A DNA stretch of 64,000 nt from Branchiostoma floridae (GCF_000003815.2 NC_049979.1:1017185-1081184); one strand, 5' to 3'. Counted from the stretch's first letter, positions 44,415 to 55,344 are shown. The notes: generated from the sequence alone by a model not told the origin. Program-made: numbers and translations.

Positions 44415-44800
44415 ACTAAGTATTAAAGACCCCCTCACACTGACCCTAGCAAAACCCCTCAACTTGACCCCCCTACCCGACTAAAATTAAGAACCCCTAC
44501 TTGACTCAAGTAAGACCCCCTCTACTTGACTCATGCAAGACCCCCTCACTCTGACCTACGTAAGACCCCCCTCGAGCTCTTACATGACCCTCGACAAGAC
44601 CCCCCTCCACCTGACTTCCTACTTGATAACAAGACAACTTGACCCCACCTCTTATCTGGCTATGACCTGACCAAAGCCACCCCCCCCCCCCATTTAAATG
44701 ACCCAGACCCCCCATAACATGATCCAGACCCCTGCAGCACACTCAAACCCCCTACACATACCACAGACCTGCGTAATATTAGCCAGACCCCCCCCCCCCT
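44415..44800. repeat. C-rich, strand-asymmetric degenerate repeat
   Basis: About 380 bp in which the plus strand is rich in C and poor in G. It is composed of loosely repeated phrases such as ACTTGACTCAAGTAAGACCCCC and includes C runs of 9 to 10. The minus strand is correspondingly G-rich. No gene. Confidence 0.75.
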
Positions 44801-44994
44801 TTCCGGCTCGGGGATCACCCATCCTCAAGGTCACGCGACAAGGTCATCTCGTCTTGTTTATCAAAATCTAAGACATCCCGTGTTTTGGCTATTAAGATGT
44901 TCTCACAACTTAAGTCCAGTTCCTCCAGAATACGCACACATTCTATCAGGAATGTCAAAAGTCTGTCTCGTGTTTCACTGTAAGCACGACAAAC

Positions 44995-45171
44995 TACTCT
45001 CAAAGCAAAGGTTTATAGGCTCCGGCGTTTTTATTTTTTTTTATTTTTTATGCGTCTTATCGGGCTTTGGCCGCGAGACATCAAGAAAACAGTACAAAGT
45101 ATAAACGCCTAAAAACGCATAAAAAGAGTTAAAAAAAAAACAGCCGGAGCCTAACCTCTGTTTGGAGAGTA
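44995..45171. mobile_element. MITE family A copy
   Basis: Left end TACTCTCAAAGCAAAGG, right end CCTCTGTTTGGAGAGTA, interior TTATCGGGCTTTGG against GAGCCTAACC. A family E copy follows 8 bp later. Confidence 0.8.
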
Positions 45172-45179
45172 AAGCTAAG

Positions 45180-45366
45180 GTCACATTTCCAAAGCGGGGC
45201 CCAACCGGGCAGGTTTCGGGAGCGAAAAGAATGATATAAAAGACATAAAATTATACAAAATGTCAATATAAGATTCAAGGGCATGATGTGTGTATATTTG
45301 TAGGTAGACATTTTAAATTTTCTTTTCTTTAAACATCCTGACCGGGCCCCGGTTTGGAAATGTGAC
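45180..45366. mobile_element. MITE family E, full length
   Basis: Left end GTCACATTTCCAAAGCGGGG, right end CCCCGGTTTGGAAATGTGAC. The interior GGGAGCGAAAAGAATGATAT is shared with the copy at 47466. The inverted repeat appears to extend a few bases outward into CTAAG/CTAAG flanks. Confidence 0.88.
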
Positions 45367-45379
45367 CTAAGCCTAACAC

Positions 45380-45640
45380 CCAACACCCCGGCGTAAGTTA
45401 TGATGTCATCCCGCCTAACCTCTGCTTGGAGATTAACACCAAACACCCCACCCCCCCCCCCCCCCTGGGTAAGTTATGATCTCATCCCGTCATCCCGCCT
45501 AAACTCTGCTTGGAAAGTATCGCCCAACACCCCCCTGCGTAAATGATGAACTCATCCCGCCTAACCTCTGCTTGGAAAGTAGGACCCCCCCCACCCCCAA
45601 CCCCCTGGGTAAGTTATGATCTCACCCCCGAAAAACGCCC
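45380..45640. repeat. Tandem array containing family A right termini
   Basis: Three to four units, each with an AACACCCC-type C run, GGGTAAGTTATGATCTCATC or a close variant, then CCGCCTAACCTCTGCTTGG and AGA/AAAGTA. The last part of each unit is the right end of a family A MITE. Units start near 45380, 45441, 45530 and 45590. Their lengths vary with the C runs. Confidence 0.82.
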
Positions 45641-45723
45641 CTAAAACTGGCCCTGCGAGGCGCGACCCTTCCTCCAATTTTAACCCCTGTTTTTATTGAG
45701 ATCCTAAAAAGGCCCATATCGGA

Positions 45724-46619
45724 NNNNNNNNNNNNNNNNNNNNNNNNNNNNNNNNNNNNNNNNNNNNNNNNNNNNNNNNNNNNNNNNNNNNNNNNNNNNN
45801 NNNNNNNNNNNNNNNNNNNNNNNNNNNNNNNNNNNNNNNNNNNNNNNNNNNNNNNNNNNNNNNNNNNNNNNNNNNNNNNNNNNNNNNNNNNNNNNNNNNN
45901 NNNNNNNNNNNNNNNNNNNNNNNNNNNNNNNNNNNNNNNNNNNNNNNNNNNNNNNNNNNNNNNNNNNNNNNNNNNNNNNNNNNNNNNNNNNNNNNNNNNN
46001 NNNNNNNNNNNNNNNNNNNNNNNNNNNNNNNNNNNNNNNNNNNNNNNNNNNNNNNNNNNNNNNNNNNNNNNNNNNNNNNNNNNNNNNNNNNNNNNNNNNN
46101 NNNNNNNNNNNNNNNNNNNNNNNNNNNNNNNNNNNNNNNNNNNNNNNNNNNNNNNNNNNNNNNNNNNNNNNNNNNNNNNNNNNNNNNNNNNNNNNNNNNN
46201 NNNNNNNNNNNNNNNNNNNNNNNNNNNNNNNNNNNNNNNNNNNNNNNNNNNNNNNNNNNNNNNNNNNNNNNNNNNNNNNNNNNNNNNNNNNNNNNNNNNN
46301 NNNNNNNNNNNNNNNNNNNNNNNNNNNNNNNNNNNNNNNNNNNNNNNNNNNNNNNNNNNNNNNNNNNNNNNNNNNNNNNNNNNNNNNNNNNNNNNNNNNN
46401 NNNNNNNNNNNNNNNNNNNNNNNNNNNNNNNNNNNNNNNNNNNNNNNNNNNNNNNNNNNNNNNNNNNNNNNNNNNNNNNNNNNNNNNNNNNNNNNNNNNN
46501 NNNNNNNNNNNNNNNNNNNNNNNNNNNNNNNNNNNNNNNNNNNNNNNNNNNNNNNNNNNNNNNNNNNNNNNNNNNNNNNNNNNNNNNNNNNNNNNNNNNN
46601 NNNNNNNNNNNNNNNNNNN
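45724..46619. other. Assembly gap (896 N)
   Basis: Undetermined bases. A family A right end (GACTCAACCTCTGCTTGGAG then AGTA) sits just after it at about 46670-46693. Confidence 1.
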
Positions 46620-47203
46620 GACCGCCAACGACTGAAATGTAATTTTTCTGACTACTACTATATCTACGCGACTCAACCTCTGCTTGGAGAGTATAGAAAG
46701 ACTGGATGTGTAGACGAAGGGAAGGGCGGCTATACGATCATCGCTACATACCTAGTCCCGTCAGCAGACTTAAGGTGCACACTCACTGCTCTTGTGGCAA
46801 GCTTGCGTCACTGTGGGGTTCGTTCACTGCGTCACTGTTCTGTTATTTTCTCCTATTTTCCATAATTTAGATATAGCGTAATACGCAAAAGTATGACTTA
46901 GACGACGACGAAATACACAAAAAAGTAAGAAAATTCGTTCTTTTTCTATGAAATTCTTTGAGCATCTTTCGAACCCCGCAGTGACGCAAGCGTGACGCAA
47001 GTACAGTGAGAGTGCACATTTACGGATAGGGCGTATCATGTGCCGGTTTATGGTTGTTACGTTATGTGTCTTATGTCAGTCCTAATTATAAGATTGATCC
47101 ACCTAACTCGGCATCTCATCGGAAAGCACGGGAGACTGACCACAAGAAACCGGGAACAATGATGACAACTGGCTTACGACGTCGACCATACAAATACTAG
47201 TAC

Positions 47204-47407
47204 TACTGTCTAAGCAGAGGTTAGGCTCCAGCTGTTTTTTTAACGTTTTTTTCAGTCGTTTTTATCGGGCTTTCTATTTTCTCATTTTTCTTGAAGTACG
47301 CCAGGTTTTGACACAGCAAGATATAAAAAAAAATAGAAAGCCCGATAAAAATGACTGAAAAAAAACGTTAAAAAAACAGGCGGAGTCTAACCTCTGCTTG
47401 GAGAGTA
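47204..47407. mobile_element. MITE family A copy, full length
   Basis: Left end TACTGTCTAAGCAGAGG, right end CCTCTGCTTGGAGAGTA. The arms TTTTATCGGGCTTTCTATTT and AAATAGAAAGCCCGATAAAA are perfect complements. CATACAAAT follows the right end directly (47408-47416). On the left it lies 8 bp out (47187-47195), separated by ACTAGTAC, so the duplication seems to carry a small secondary insertion. Confidence 0.85.
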
Positions 47408-47465
47408 CATACAAATATAACAGCACGAAAAGCAAATAAAAAGCGCTGCTACATGTAAGGCTTCG

Positions 47466-47656
47466 GTCACATTTCCAAACGGGGTCCGACAGGGCAGCTT
47501 TCGGGAGCGAAAAGAATGATATAAAAGTCATCAGAATACACAAAATTTCAACAACAAATAAAGATTCATGGTATGATTTGTGTATATTTCTAGGTCCACA
47601 TTTTAATTTTTCGTTCTTTTAAACATCCTGACCGGGCCCCGGTTTGGAAATGAGAC
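47466..47656. mobile_element. MITE family E, full length
   Basis: Left end GTCACATTTCCAAACGGGG, right end CCCCGGTTTGGAAATGAGAC. The interior words CATCCTGACCGGGCCCCGG and GTATGATTTGTGTATATTTC align with the copy at 45180. It again follows a family A copy. Confidence 0.85.
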
Positions 47657-47670
47657 CTAAGCCTAAAGAG

Positions 47671-48058
47671 ACTATCCTCTCTAGTATCGGTATCCGAGTA
47701 GTTATGTTATAGTAACTCGTCATAAATATAACGTTACGATACACAATTAAGTTAATGCGACAATGTGTGAGAACAGAGATGAGAAAGCTACTCTCTCTAG
47801 TATCGCTACCTGCGACATCCGAGTAGTTATATTATAGTAACTCTCCATGGATGTAACGTTATGATATAGAATTAAGTTCCGAGTGGGGAAAGTGAAGTCA
47901 AGTTGAGACAAAGTTGAGAACAGAGATAAGAAAGCTATCTTCTCTAGTATCGGTACCTGCGACATCCCAGTAGTTGTTATCAACTCGCCATAGATATAAC
48001 GTTATGATATAGAATTAAGCTAAGGCGACAAAGTTTGAAAACAGAGATAAGAAAGACA
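47671..48058. repeat. Three tandem copies of a 116-147-bp unit
   Basis: Units start at about 47671, 47787 and 47934. Each has TCTCTAGTATCGGTACCTGC or a close variant, TCCGAGTAGTTAT, a TATAACGTTATGATATAGAA segment and GAGAACAGAGATAAGAAAGC. The units differ mainly by short deletions. Confidence 0.88.
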
Positions 48059-48405
48059 AAAGAGTCTTGACATACCCTTCCTGTCCCTGTTTGCTGTGTC
48101 TAGCGTGGACCTACTGCAGATGTTGATCTAGCGTACAAGTACAGACTGCGGGGATGATGGTAAGAAGCGGCGGGGCTACAACTCGCTGTTCCCGCCGCGC
48201 CTCTACATCTTGTCCCGTTCACCCTGCCCAGTCGGACAGTTCCACACACACACTGGAGCTGGTCTCGCACAGACCCAAGGTTTTATGGAAGAATCTTAAG
48301 CGCACATGGCCGGGGACTGTTTAACATATCCCTCTCGCCTGTCCGAGAGATGGGACTGATATTGTGATAATGCCGATAATGTTACGTGTTGGAGGCGGAA
48401 TGTTA

Positions 48406-48533
48406 TAGCCACTACCAGGCTCCACATGAATGTGCTAGCCTCTACCAGGCTCCACATGAATGTTATAGCCTCTACCAGGCTCCACAGGTATTTACTAGCC
48501 TCTACCAGGCTCCACAGGTCGCTAGAAATTGGC
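48406..48533. repeat. 30-bp array built from a family D terminus
   Basis: Four units start at 48406, 48436, 48466 and 48496. The first three are exactly 30 bp; the last runs to 48533. Each opens with the first 20-21 bases of a family D element (TAGCCTCTACCAGGCTCCAC) followed by about nine variable bases. The last unit continues further into family D sequence. Confidence 0.88.
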
Positions 48534-48711
48534 TAGCCTCTACCACGCTCCGCGCATCGCTGGTCAAATAGTTGAAATTGGACTAATAGGGGGAATAGTG
48601 TGCTAGGGGAGTCGGCCGACCAGAGGAGTACGTACACGACTCCCCTAGCACACCTCTATTAGTCCAATTTCTACTATTTGACCAGCGATGCGCGGAGCCT
48701 GGTTGACACTA
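48534..48711. mobile_element. MITE family D, full length, 178 bp, perfect 9-bp TSD
   Basis: Left end TAGCCTCTACCACGCTCC, right end GGAGCCTGGTTGACACTA. The arms are nearly perfect for about 75 bp (GCGCATCGCTGGTCAAATAG opposes CTATTTGACCAGCGATGCGC). The flank GAAATTGGC is identical at 48525-48533 and 48712-48720. Because AGAAATTGGCCAA is itself family D interior sequence, this copy was inserted into another family D copy. Confidence 0.92.
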
Positions 48712-48916
48712 GAAATTGGCCAAAGATGCAAGATTCTTGTGGCACTTTGGAACGAACATTAGAGAGATATAAGAAAGATTAGAAAAGCTGTTTCAATGTC
48801 AGACTAGAACAGAAGAAGTGTCTATAAGATTGAATATGTAGCATCCTAAGCATACAGAGTATGTAACGATCTGTCAGTGGATATAGTAGAATACATTCGG
48901 TTGCCTTCGCTACGCT

Positions 48917-49023
48917 GGGGGTCTGCACTTCAACTTGTTAAAAAACAACCAGTTGTATATTTTGCATGATCCGATCATGATGCGAAACGACGAATAGCTG
49001 AAGTTTAAAAGTGTGCAGACCAA
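48917..49023. mobile_element. Short inverted-repeat element with GGTCTGCAC ends
   Basis: GGTCTGCACTTCAACTTG at the left opposes AGTTTAAAAGTGTGCAGACC at the right, with CATGATCCGATCATGATGCG, itself palindromic, at the centre. The ends resemble those of the hAT-like element at 8349. No target duplication was found. Confidence 0.6.
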
Positions 49024-49415
49024 ACAAGGGCAGAGCTAGACCGTCCAGCGCTTGACGCTTCAGAAGAAATACTAGTATTAGAACAACAGTACTACAGCTT
49101 TGATCCCACCCCCACTGTGCCTACAGTCCAGTTTCATGTATGCCGTACTACCCTATAGCCTACAACAACGCTTCAGAAGTGCCTGACTCCCTCTTGTTTT
49201 CAATTAGCCTTCCTTCACCTCATCCTCGCCGAGCCGCTGACACTGCGGTCAGGTCCGCTTTGTTGCCACGATAAGCTGCCGTAACGAAGCGCACAAATCA
49301 TTTATCGTCGTTTCTGTAGGTCACCGCCGGCCGACCCCAACCTTCAACCCGCCCTGGTCGGGACGGTAAGGACGGTAAGGACCCGGTCTGCACAGGATTC
49401 ACTATGAGTATCCTC

Positions 49416-49673
49416 TAGGCTCTACCAGGCTCCGCGGATCGGTGGTCTAATGGTAGAAATTAGACAAATACTGAAATAGAGTCAATAGTACGCTAGGGGA
49501 NNNNNNNNNNNNNNNNNNNNNNNNNNNNNNNNNNNNNNNNNNNNNNNNNNNNNNNNNNNNNNNNNNNNNNNNNNNNNNNNNNNNNNNNNNNNNNNNNNNN
49601 CTAGCGTACTATTGACTCTATTTGTCCAATTTCTACAATTAGACCACCGATCTACGAAGCCTGGTAGAGGCTA
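49416..49673. mobile_element. MITE family D copy with an assembly gap in its loop
   Basis: TAGGCTCTACCAGGCTCC...ATAGAGTCAATAGTACGCTA on the left opposes TAGCGTACTATTGACTCTAT...GAAGCCTGGTAGAGGCTA on the right. The two halves are near-perfect complements over about 75 bp and are separated only by 100 N (49501-49600). The real loop may be very short. Confidence 0.85.
49501..49600. other. Assembly gap (100 N) at the centre of a palindrome
   Basis: A placeholder gap lying exactly where the two arms of the family D element should meet. Confidence 1.
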
Positions 49674-50232
49674 CCCTGTGAAGGATGCTCTCACACCTGT
49701 CAAGGATCGGCCTGGGCGAAGGGCAGGTTCTTATAGGTTTGTATACAACCGACTTACCGACTTTACCACCAGATGGGGCGCTGGGATCCTAACGTTCGGC
49801 TGTGGCAGGCTATTTTCGTACCCATCTCTCTCTCTCCTCTCTAGCACACACATTCTAGGAATGTCATAACAACTTATTGCAATGGAAATGCTAATTAATC
49901 AACAGATAGTCGCGGCGAAGCGGCGGCAAACAGTGCCGGAATGGTGCGGTACGGTACCTCAGAGATGGCAGGGTGCGAAGCCGGGTGGGGTTGGTTGGTT
50001 GGCTGTCTGCCCGGACGGGTCGAGGCTGCGCCGTGCTCGGTCGTGCTTCAGTCCGCTCCCGCCAGCCGATCCGTGAGAGTCCGCTGCCGCTGTGCTGAGT
50101 CTGCGGCGCGGCTGCAGTCTGCGGAAGGAATGACACCAGGGTTCAGAAAGGTCACCCGACTCTCTCTACATGATGGGGCGCAGATGCCGCACATAAATCT
50201 GCAGCCAAGGGCGACACAACTCAGCTCGCCCT

Positions 50233-50411
50233 TAATCTCCAAGCAGATCCTACAATGGCATAAGATAGTACCAAACTGGCCAGGAGATAGTCAGCCAAGA
50301 GGTGTACATTTGCCCCCGGTAGCGAAACACACTCCTAAGCCGGCTTCACTCCTCTGCCAGCTTTTGATACGTATACTATCCTATGCTACCGTAGGATCTG
50401 CTTGGAGATTA
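50233..50411. mobile_element. MITE family B, full length
   Basis: Left end TAATCTCCAAGCAGATCC, right end GGATCTGCTTGGAGATTA. The flanks CTCGCCCT and CTCGCCCG agree at seven bases. It is unusual in having an extra ACGTATACT step in the right arm. Confidence 0.88.
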
Positions 50412-50966
50412 CTCGCCCGGGCCTGTGGAGAACATCCCAGGTGTAGCCTGTACTCACATCGGCCGGGCTTTTACAGTCTCACAACAAACAACATGCCAGG
50501 CTTTTGGTCGTCTAACATCTTTAGCGGTGCTTTGTGAGATTCAACTGTCATGCATACAGCTTTGGGAAAAAGTACAAGCGGACTTAAAAATTTCATAGTA
50601 CAGTAGTATTGACAAAAGCATAGTATGACAGCTACTACTCTACATTTGATTAGTTGAAAAAGACTCTGCCGTATGACGTGTGTGGTTCAGTTCGCATCCA
50701 TGTCAGTATCATTGTTATGCCAGACATCATCTCACGATCATCGTTGGGCGATTACATCATATATATACAAAAATCCCTCACCACTAGCGCTAGCAACGGA
50801 AAAGAACAGGATTTCTCGAGCGGGGTGTGCTCCCTACATACACAGCACCCAAGGCACTTGGTCAGGTTCAAGTTCAGGTTCCCCAGGGTGAAGGGTTAAG
50901 CCCCGTAAGCTAAAATCAGTAACTCGAGCAGCGGGCTCTGGAGGCGTTAGCCGGGGCTCAGACATA

Positions 50967-51147
50967 CAGGGCACCGCGAGACTGGAAACATCGCAGCAGA
51001 AACTCACACACTCACACAGGGCGCCGCGAGACTGGAAACATCGCAACAGAAACTCACACTCTACAGGGCACCGCGAGACTGGAAACATCGCAGCAGAAAC
51101 TCACAAACTCACACAGGGCACCGCGAGACTGGAAACATCGCAGCAGT
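50967..51147. repeat. 47-50-bp minisatellite, four units
   Basis: CAGGGCACCGCGAGACTGG followed by AAACATCGCAGCAGAAACTC starts at 50967, 51017, 51064 and 51114. The copies differ at a few positions and in the length of the CACACTCACA linker. Confidence 0.93.
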
Positions 51148-51151
51148 AGGT

Positions 51152-51495
51152 TCGTGAGAGAACCAAATCATCCACTACATGACGAGAATGCAACTTTCAT
51201 AATATTGTGTAGTTTGATATGTAGTCTAGATTAGCCTGGAAGTATGGTTGCATAATAGCTGTCAACATACTAGTATATTGTACCGTGCTATTTGGTCCAG
51301 AAATAAAGTTTATCACCAGAACCCTAACCCTAACAACAGTATGATCATGAGAGACCCAAGTCATCAATATGACGATCATGTAACATTCATAATATTGTGT
51401 AGTTCGATATGTAGTCTAGATTAGCCTGGCAGTATAGTTGCAGCATACATTGTACGATGTACGATTGTCGGACAATAAAGTTCATCATCATTCTT
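51152..51495. repeat. Two tandem copies (about 195 bp) with CR1-like AATAAAG tails
   Basis: The blocks at 51152-51315 and 51351-51495 share CATAATATTGTGTAGTTTGA, TATGTAGTCTAGATTAGCCT and AATAAAGTTTATCA or AATAAAGTTCATCATCAT. The second ends in ATC repeats, as tails of some non-LTR retrotransposons do. A short CCCTAACCCTAAC lies between them at about 51321. Confidence 0.7.
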
Positions 51496-52483
51496 CTTTC
51501 ATATCTGCGATGGCTTGGAAGTCTATCCGTGTTGATAGAAGTCATTTTGAACACGGATCCAACTGTAATTTCTAACGAGAATGAAATTGGTTACCCACAA
51601 TTTCATTCATTCCAATCCTTGACATAGGGTGGTGCTGTATATTCTAAAAGCACAGTTTCTTTCGAATATCACGACTAGGTCCGTCTGCGGATATATTCGT
51701 ATGTATTTGTGCAAGGAGATTTAACCTCCTTGGTTTGTGTGTGTTTTTCCGCGTGTTGTCTCTTCAACCGAGTTGTCAGTCTTGTTCCCCCACTTGTACA
51801 TCATGTACGGAGGGTACTTCAGCCTCGTTACCGGGGTATGCAGCGCCAGTCATGCTCTCGTTCCAAGGGTCACCGAGAGGTGGGAACGATTTCCGGGCTC
51901 CTGCCGGGCCTGGGCCTAACATCACCTCCCCGGTCTTCAAGATCCTTCAAGACACGGCCGGTGGAAAAGCCATAGCGACTCCAATGCGTCTGGGCTAAGA
52001 CGTTTGAGCTCGTGCTGAGACGAGGCTGGGAAGACGGGCCAGTGCAGAAGCCCGTGACCCGGCAATGTTGTTGTTGTAGAAGGTTGAACGATGTCTGCAG
52101 ACCCTTCGGAGAGGGAATAGCCCACATACCCGCCATGACGGCACGAACCCCGCTGTGGTCTCCGGGCACGTGCGCCACGATATCCGATCCCCCAGGGCAT
52201 TTAAAAATGGCCGACAACTTGGACATTTAAAAATGGCCACCAACTCTACTAGTATTTGGCTGCCACGTTGTTTACCCGTCATACCTTCCTGAATGTCCGT
52301 CATCTGGGATTGAATACCATTACATAAATATACCACTGGTGTTATTGCAAGATTTAAAACGTTCCCTCGGCAACGACGATGTTATAACTTGAAGAGGACC
52401 TTTTCCCAGAGTTTGAACATGATGGTGAACAAGGTCTGATAACGTGCAGAACACCAGCTGTATCCATCCGTCCGTCCCGGGAA

Positions 52484-52572
52484 CCCGTGCGAACCCCGCG
52501 GCCGGCCACAACAGTCGGGTCCGGCGGGACCCCGTGCGAGCCCCGAGGCCGGCCACGACAGTCGGGTCCGGT
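52484..52572. repeat. Two tandem copies of a 47-bp GC-rich unit
   Basis: CCCGTGCGAACCCCGCGGCC...GTCGGGTCCGG at 52484 is repeated at 52531 with four substitutions. Confidence 0.88.
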
Positions 52573-52889
52573 AAACAGACACGCTGCAGGCGATCCGCAT
52601 TCCCTGGACTTCCCAGCTGATGTAGAATCTTTTCTTTCTTTCCAGTCGAACTCCGACTGAGGATGAAGCTCTTTCGAATTCGTTAACCAGTTGTACAATG
52701 CGGCATTGCTGCGGCTCTTGTATCTAACCAAGCACACTGGCTCACTCCTACTTTTGTCAAATATTTAAATGTGTTGAGATCTTTTGTTTCGAGCGTCACG
52801 ATTTTTGCAGTATTCACCTTCCCTTGCAAGTGCATATTACCAAAAAAAATAGTACATAGTACTACATGTATACGTGCCGAGCTATTGTC

Positions 52890-53035
52890 TAGTCTCTACC
52901 AGCCTCCGGGTCGCGGGAAAACCGTAGAAATAGAATAAATAGAGGAGTTAGCCGGCCAGAGGAATATAGTAGACTTACTCCTCTATTTATTCCATTTCTA
53001 CGGTTTTCCAGCGACCCGGAGTCTGGTAGAGACTA
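52890..53035. mobile_element. MITE family D, full length, perfect 9-bp TSD
   Basis: Left end TAGTCTCTACCAGCCTCC, right end GGAGTCTGGTAGAGACTA. The arms CCGTAGAAATAGAATAAATA and TATTTATTCCATTTCTACGG are near-perfect complements. The flank GCTATTGTC is identical at 52881-52889 and 53036-53044. Confidence 0.92.
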
Positions 53036-53649
53036 GCTATTGTCCAGGAGAGCCATCCTTCACCATTTAAAAAAAATACATTTGTCCAGCCACTCCACTG
53101 ACCATCCTGTCGCAAAACTTTATCATTTTTGTTGAGTCCCAACATCTGCTGGGAGATTATCATTAACCCAACACAGGAACATCAGCAGCAATGGTTTCCA
53201 GACGGCCGGCAGCCCCGTGTGAGTTCAGGAATGATTCTCAGGACGGGTTCTGTTGAACATACAAGGCAGTCTGGTGTATACATGCACTAACACGGCATGA
53301 GAACGACGGCGCGAGGCATTTACGTTGTTGTGGTCATCTGGCAAAAGGGACACACCTCAAAGACGGAGGAATTTATCGTCGAGTTCGTGAAGCAATCGTA
53401 AGATAAGAGGAAAGGAATTGCCAAGAATACAGTGGTTTTAGTTTCTCATTTTTCGCTATGACTGCATCTCCGCCGCGAATCCACGACACAGCAAAGGTGC
53501 TTACGATGTATGGCTCACTGTGTTGGTTAACATTGTAAATATTCATGTATTTGACAACTATGATTCTGTTGCGACCTGTACTTACCCAGTGGGTATATAT
53601 GTACAAGAAAGGTTTTTATTCATTCCATAAACTGAGAAGGTAGCCTGAC

Positions 53650-53980
53650 GGGCCGGTGAGTTCCAAAACAAGCTGGTAGGGGGCCCAAACCTATACCACT
53701 TACTCTCGGCATCTACCAAAAAGCATAGCCGCAGCATGCATGTCCAGAAATCGAGATATCAAACCCGGAAGTTCCACTGCAGTACCGTAACAAGCCGCTA
53801 GGGAGCCCAAAATCTAATCGTTTTTAGGTCTTATCAAGACCTAACGTTACCCACATATCAAATATCAATACAATCCCTTCAGACGTTCTCGAGTTATGCT
53901 GCTCTTCTTCATACAAATAAACAAACACACAAATGCTACCCAAAACATAACCTTCTCGGCGAAGGTAATAAGGTTTTCAT
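53650..53980 (+). repeat. Dispersed repeat family J copy
   Basis: Two units with AAGCTGGTAGGGGGCCCAAA and AAGCCGCTAGGGAGCCCAAA, then GACGTTCTCGAGTTATGCTG and ATAACCTTCTCGGCGAAGGT. An oppositely oriented relative with TAACTTTAGAACCTCTGAAT and TTTGGTATGTGGGTAGGTGT lies at 54690-54870. Confidence 0.65.
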
Positions 53981-54966
53981 TCATGCAACAAACTGTGAAG
54001 GTATTAATTTAAACCTGCCGGGCCCCGGACCGCGTTGTACAGCCGGATTAGCTCCGACACTTACCAGGTTTATAGATGACGACATCTCTCACCGCAGAAC
54101 ACAGGACATGTAAATCAACTCTGCTGCTAAATCAGCGGCATGCCCGCGATATTTATCGCTGTATCTGCTCCTCAGATAAAAGGGTCATAACTAAGAACCC
54201 GGACGGGTTTGTCGTTTGTCGCTGGCTGGTGTTGATATTGGAGTTGGCAGGGGAGTCTGCACTGATTAATCTCCATCGCAGGACTCTAGTCTCCACCAGG
54301 CCTTTCTATCAAACGTGTCATGGATCGTTCAAATACAGGGAGAGTTCGCCCTCCGTTTTAAGTGTCATAACTACTTGTAAAGAATTGGATAAGTTACAAT
54401 TGACATGTAGCGGTTTAAAATGTTAAGGTAAATATATTTTTCTGATGTTTATTATTGTATGAAGCTGCGATTCAGCCTTTTGTGCTGCCACAATTTTTCA
54501 ACAAATTTGCCAGATTTTTTCCATCTCTCTCTTGCTCTCTCTCTCTCTCTCTCCTCTCTAGCTCACTGTCGGCGTTTTCTGATCAGAATTTAGAGCAATC
54601 CTCACCTGATGAAATAAAACTGGGACATATTCTCATCACATTCAACGATAGCAGTATTTATACGTTGAATAGTACACGAGTAATGATTATCTCCATGAAA
54701 AATGGAGGTATAGTTTTTGGTGTGTCTGTGTGTGTGTGTGTGTGTTTGTCAGCATAACTTTAGAACCTCTGAATGGATTGTAATGATATTTGGTATGTGG
54801 GTAGGTGTTTGTAAGACAAAGGTTAAGGTCGATTTGGGGCCCCCTGGTGTGTGACCCTGGAACTGCAGCAGAACTTCGTTTTTTTTTGTATCTTTTGACC
54901 TGAACATGCTATGGTCTTGCTTTCTTCGTGGCAGATAGCTTGTAACGTAAGGAAAAGGGTATATTT

Positions 54967-55228
54967 TTACACGGTATCACACGAGCTCCTCCCGTTCCCA
55001 TATGACCTACATCATACGGTAGTACATGTTACAGTGGTGAGGTATCGTCATGACGAAGTCACAGACGGATGTAAGGGAGATGTGCTTTAATGTGCTGTTT
55101 GCTGATAGTGATTTCAGTTATGATTTTACACGATATCTCACAAGCTCCTGACGTTCCCAGATGACCTACATGTTACAGTGGTGAGGTATCGTCATGACGG
55201 AGTCACGGGCGGAAGTAAGGGAGATGCT
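54967..55228. repeat. Two direct copies, about 160 bp apart
   Basis: ACACGGTATCACACGAGCTC...GTTACAGTGGTGAGGTATCG...AAGGGAGATG (54967-55082) recurs as ACACGATATCTCACAAGCTC...GTTACAGTGGTGAGGTATCG...AAGGGAGATG (55130-55228) with a short deletion. Confidence 0.85.
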
Positions 55229-55344
55229 CCTCTCCCAAGCACATCCTCATGGCCGGTATTTCAGCAACTTCGCGCGTTCAGATAGCTTACAGGCTGGGTC
55301 AGTGTGTGGTTTTGGGTCAGGGCAAAGGGGTGATGTAACTACTG

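Larger units (their letters stand above)
22442..45723. other. Repeat-rich DNA without a recognised gene
   Basis: Between the listed repeats I see no recognisable coding exon. The less repetitive stretches are about 24.9-25.5, 28.4-28.9, 30.0-31.8, 35.8-36.2, 36.8-37.2, 38.2-39.0 and 40.9-41.7 kb. The 30.6-31.3 kb part is GC-rich with overlapping frames on both strands but no motif. Confidence 0.5.

Noticed and set aside
48406-48533. CRISPR-like array (regular 30-bp spacing)
   Set aside because: The repeated part is the terminus of a family D MITE with about 9-bp linkers, in a eukaryotic context without cas genes; linkers are far too short for spacers.
51321-51333. Telomere-like CCCTAACCCTAAC
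   Set aside because: Only two units, inside an interspersed tandem duplication; too short to be an interstitial telomere.
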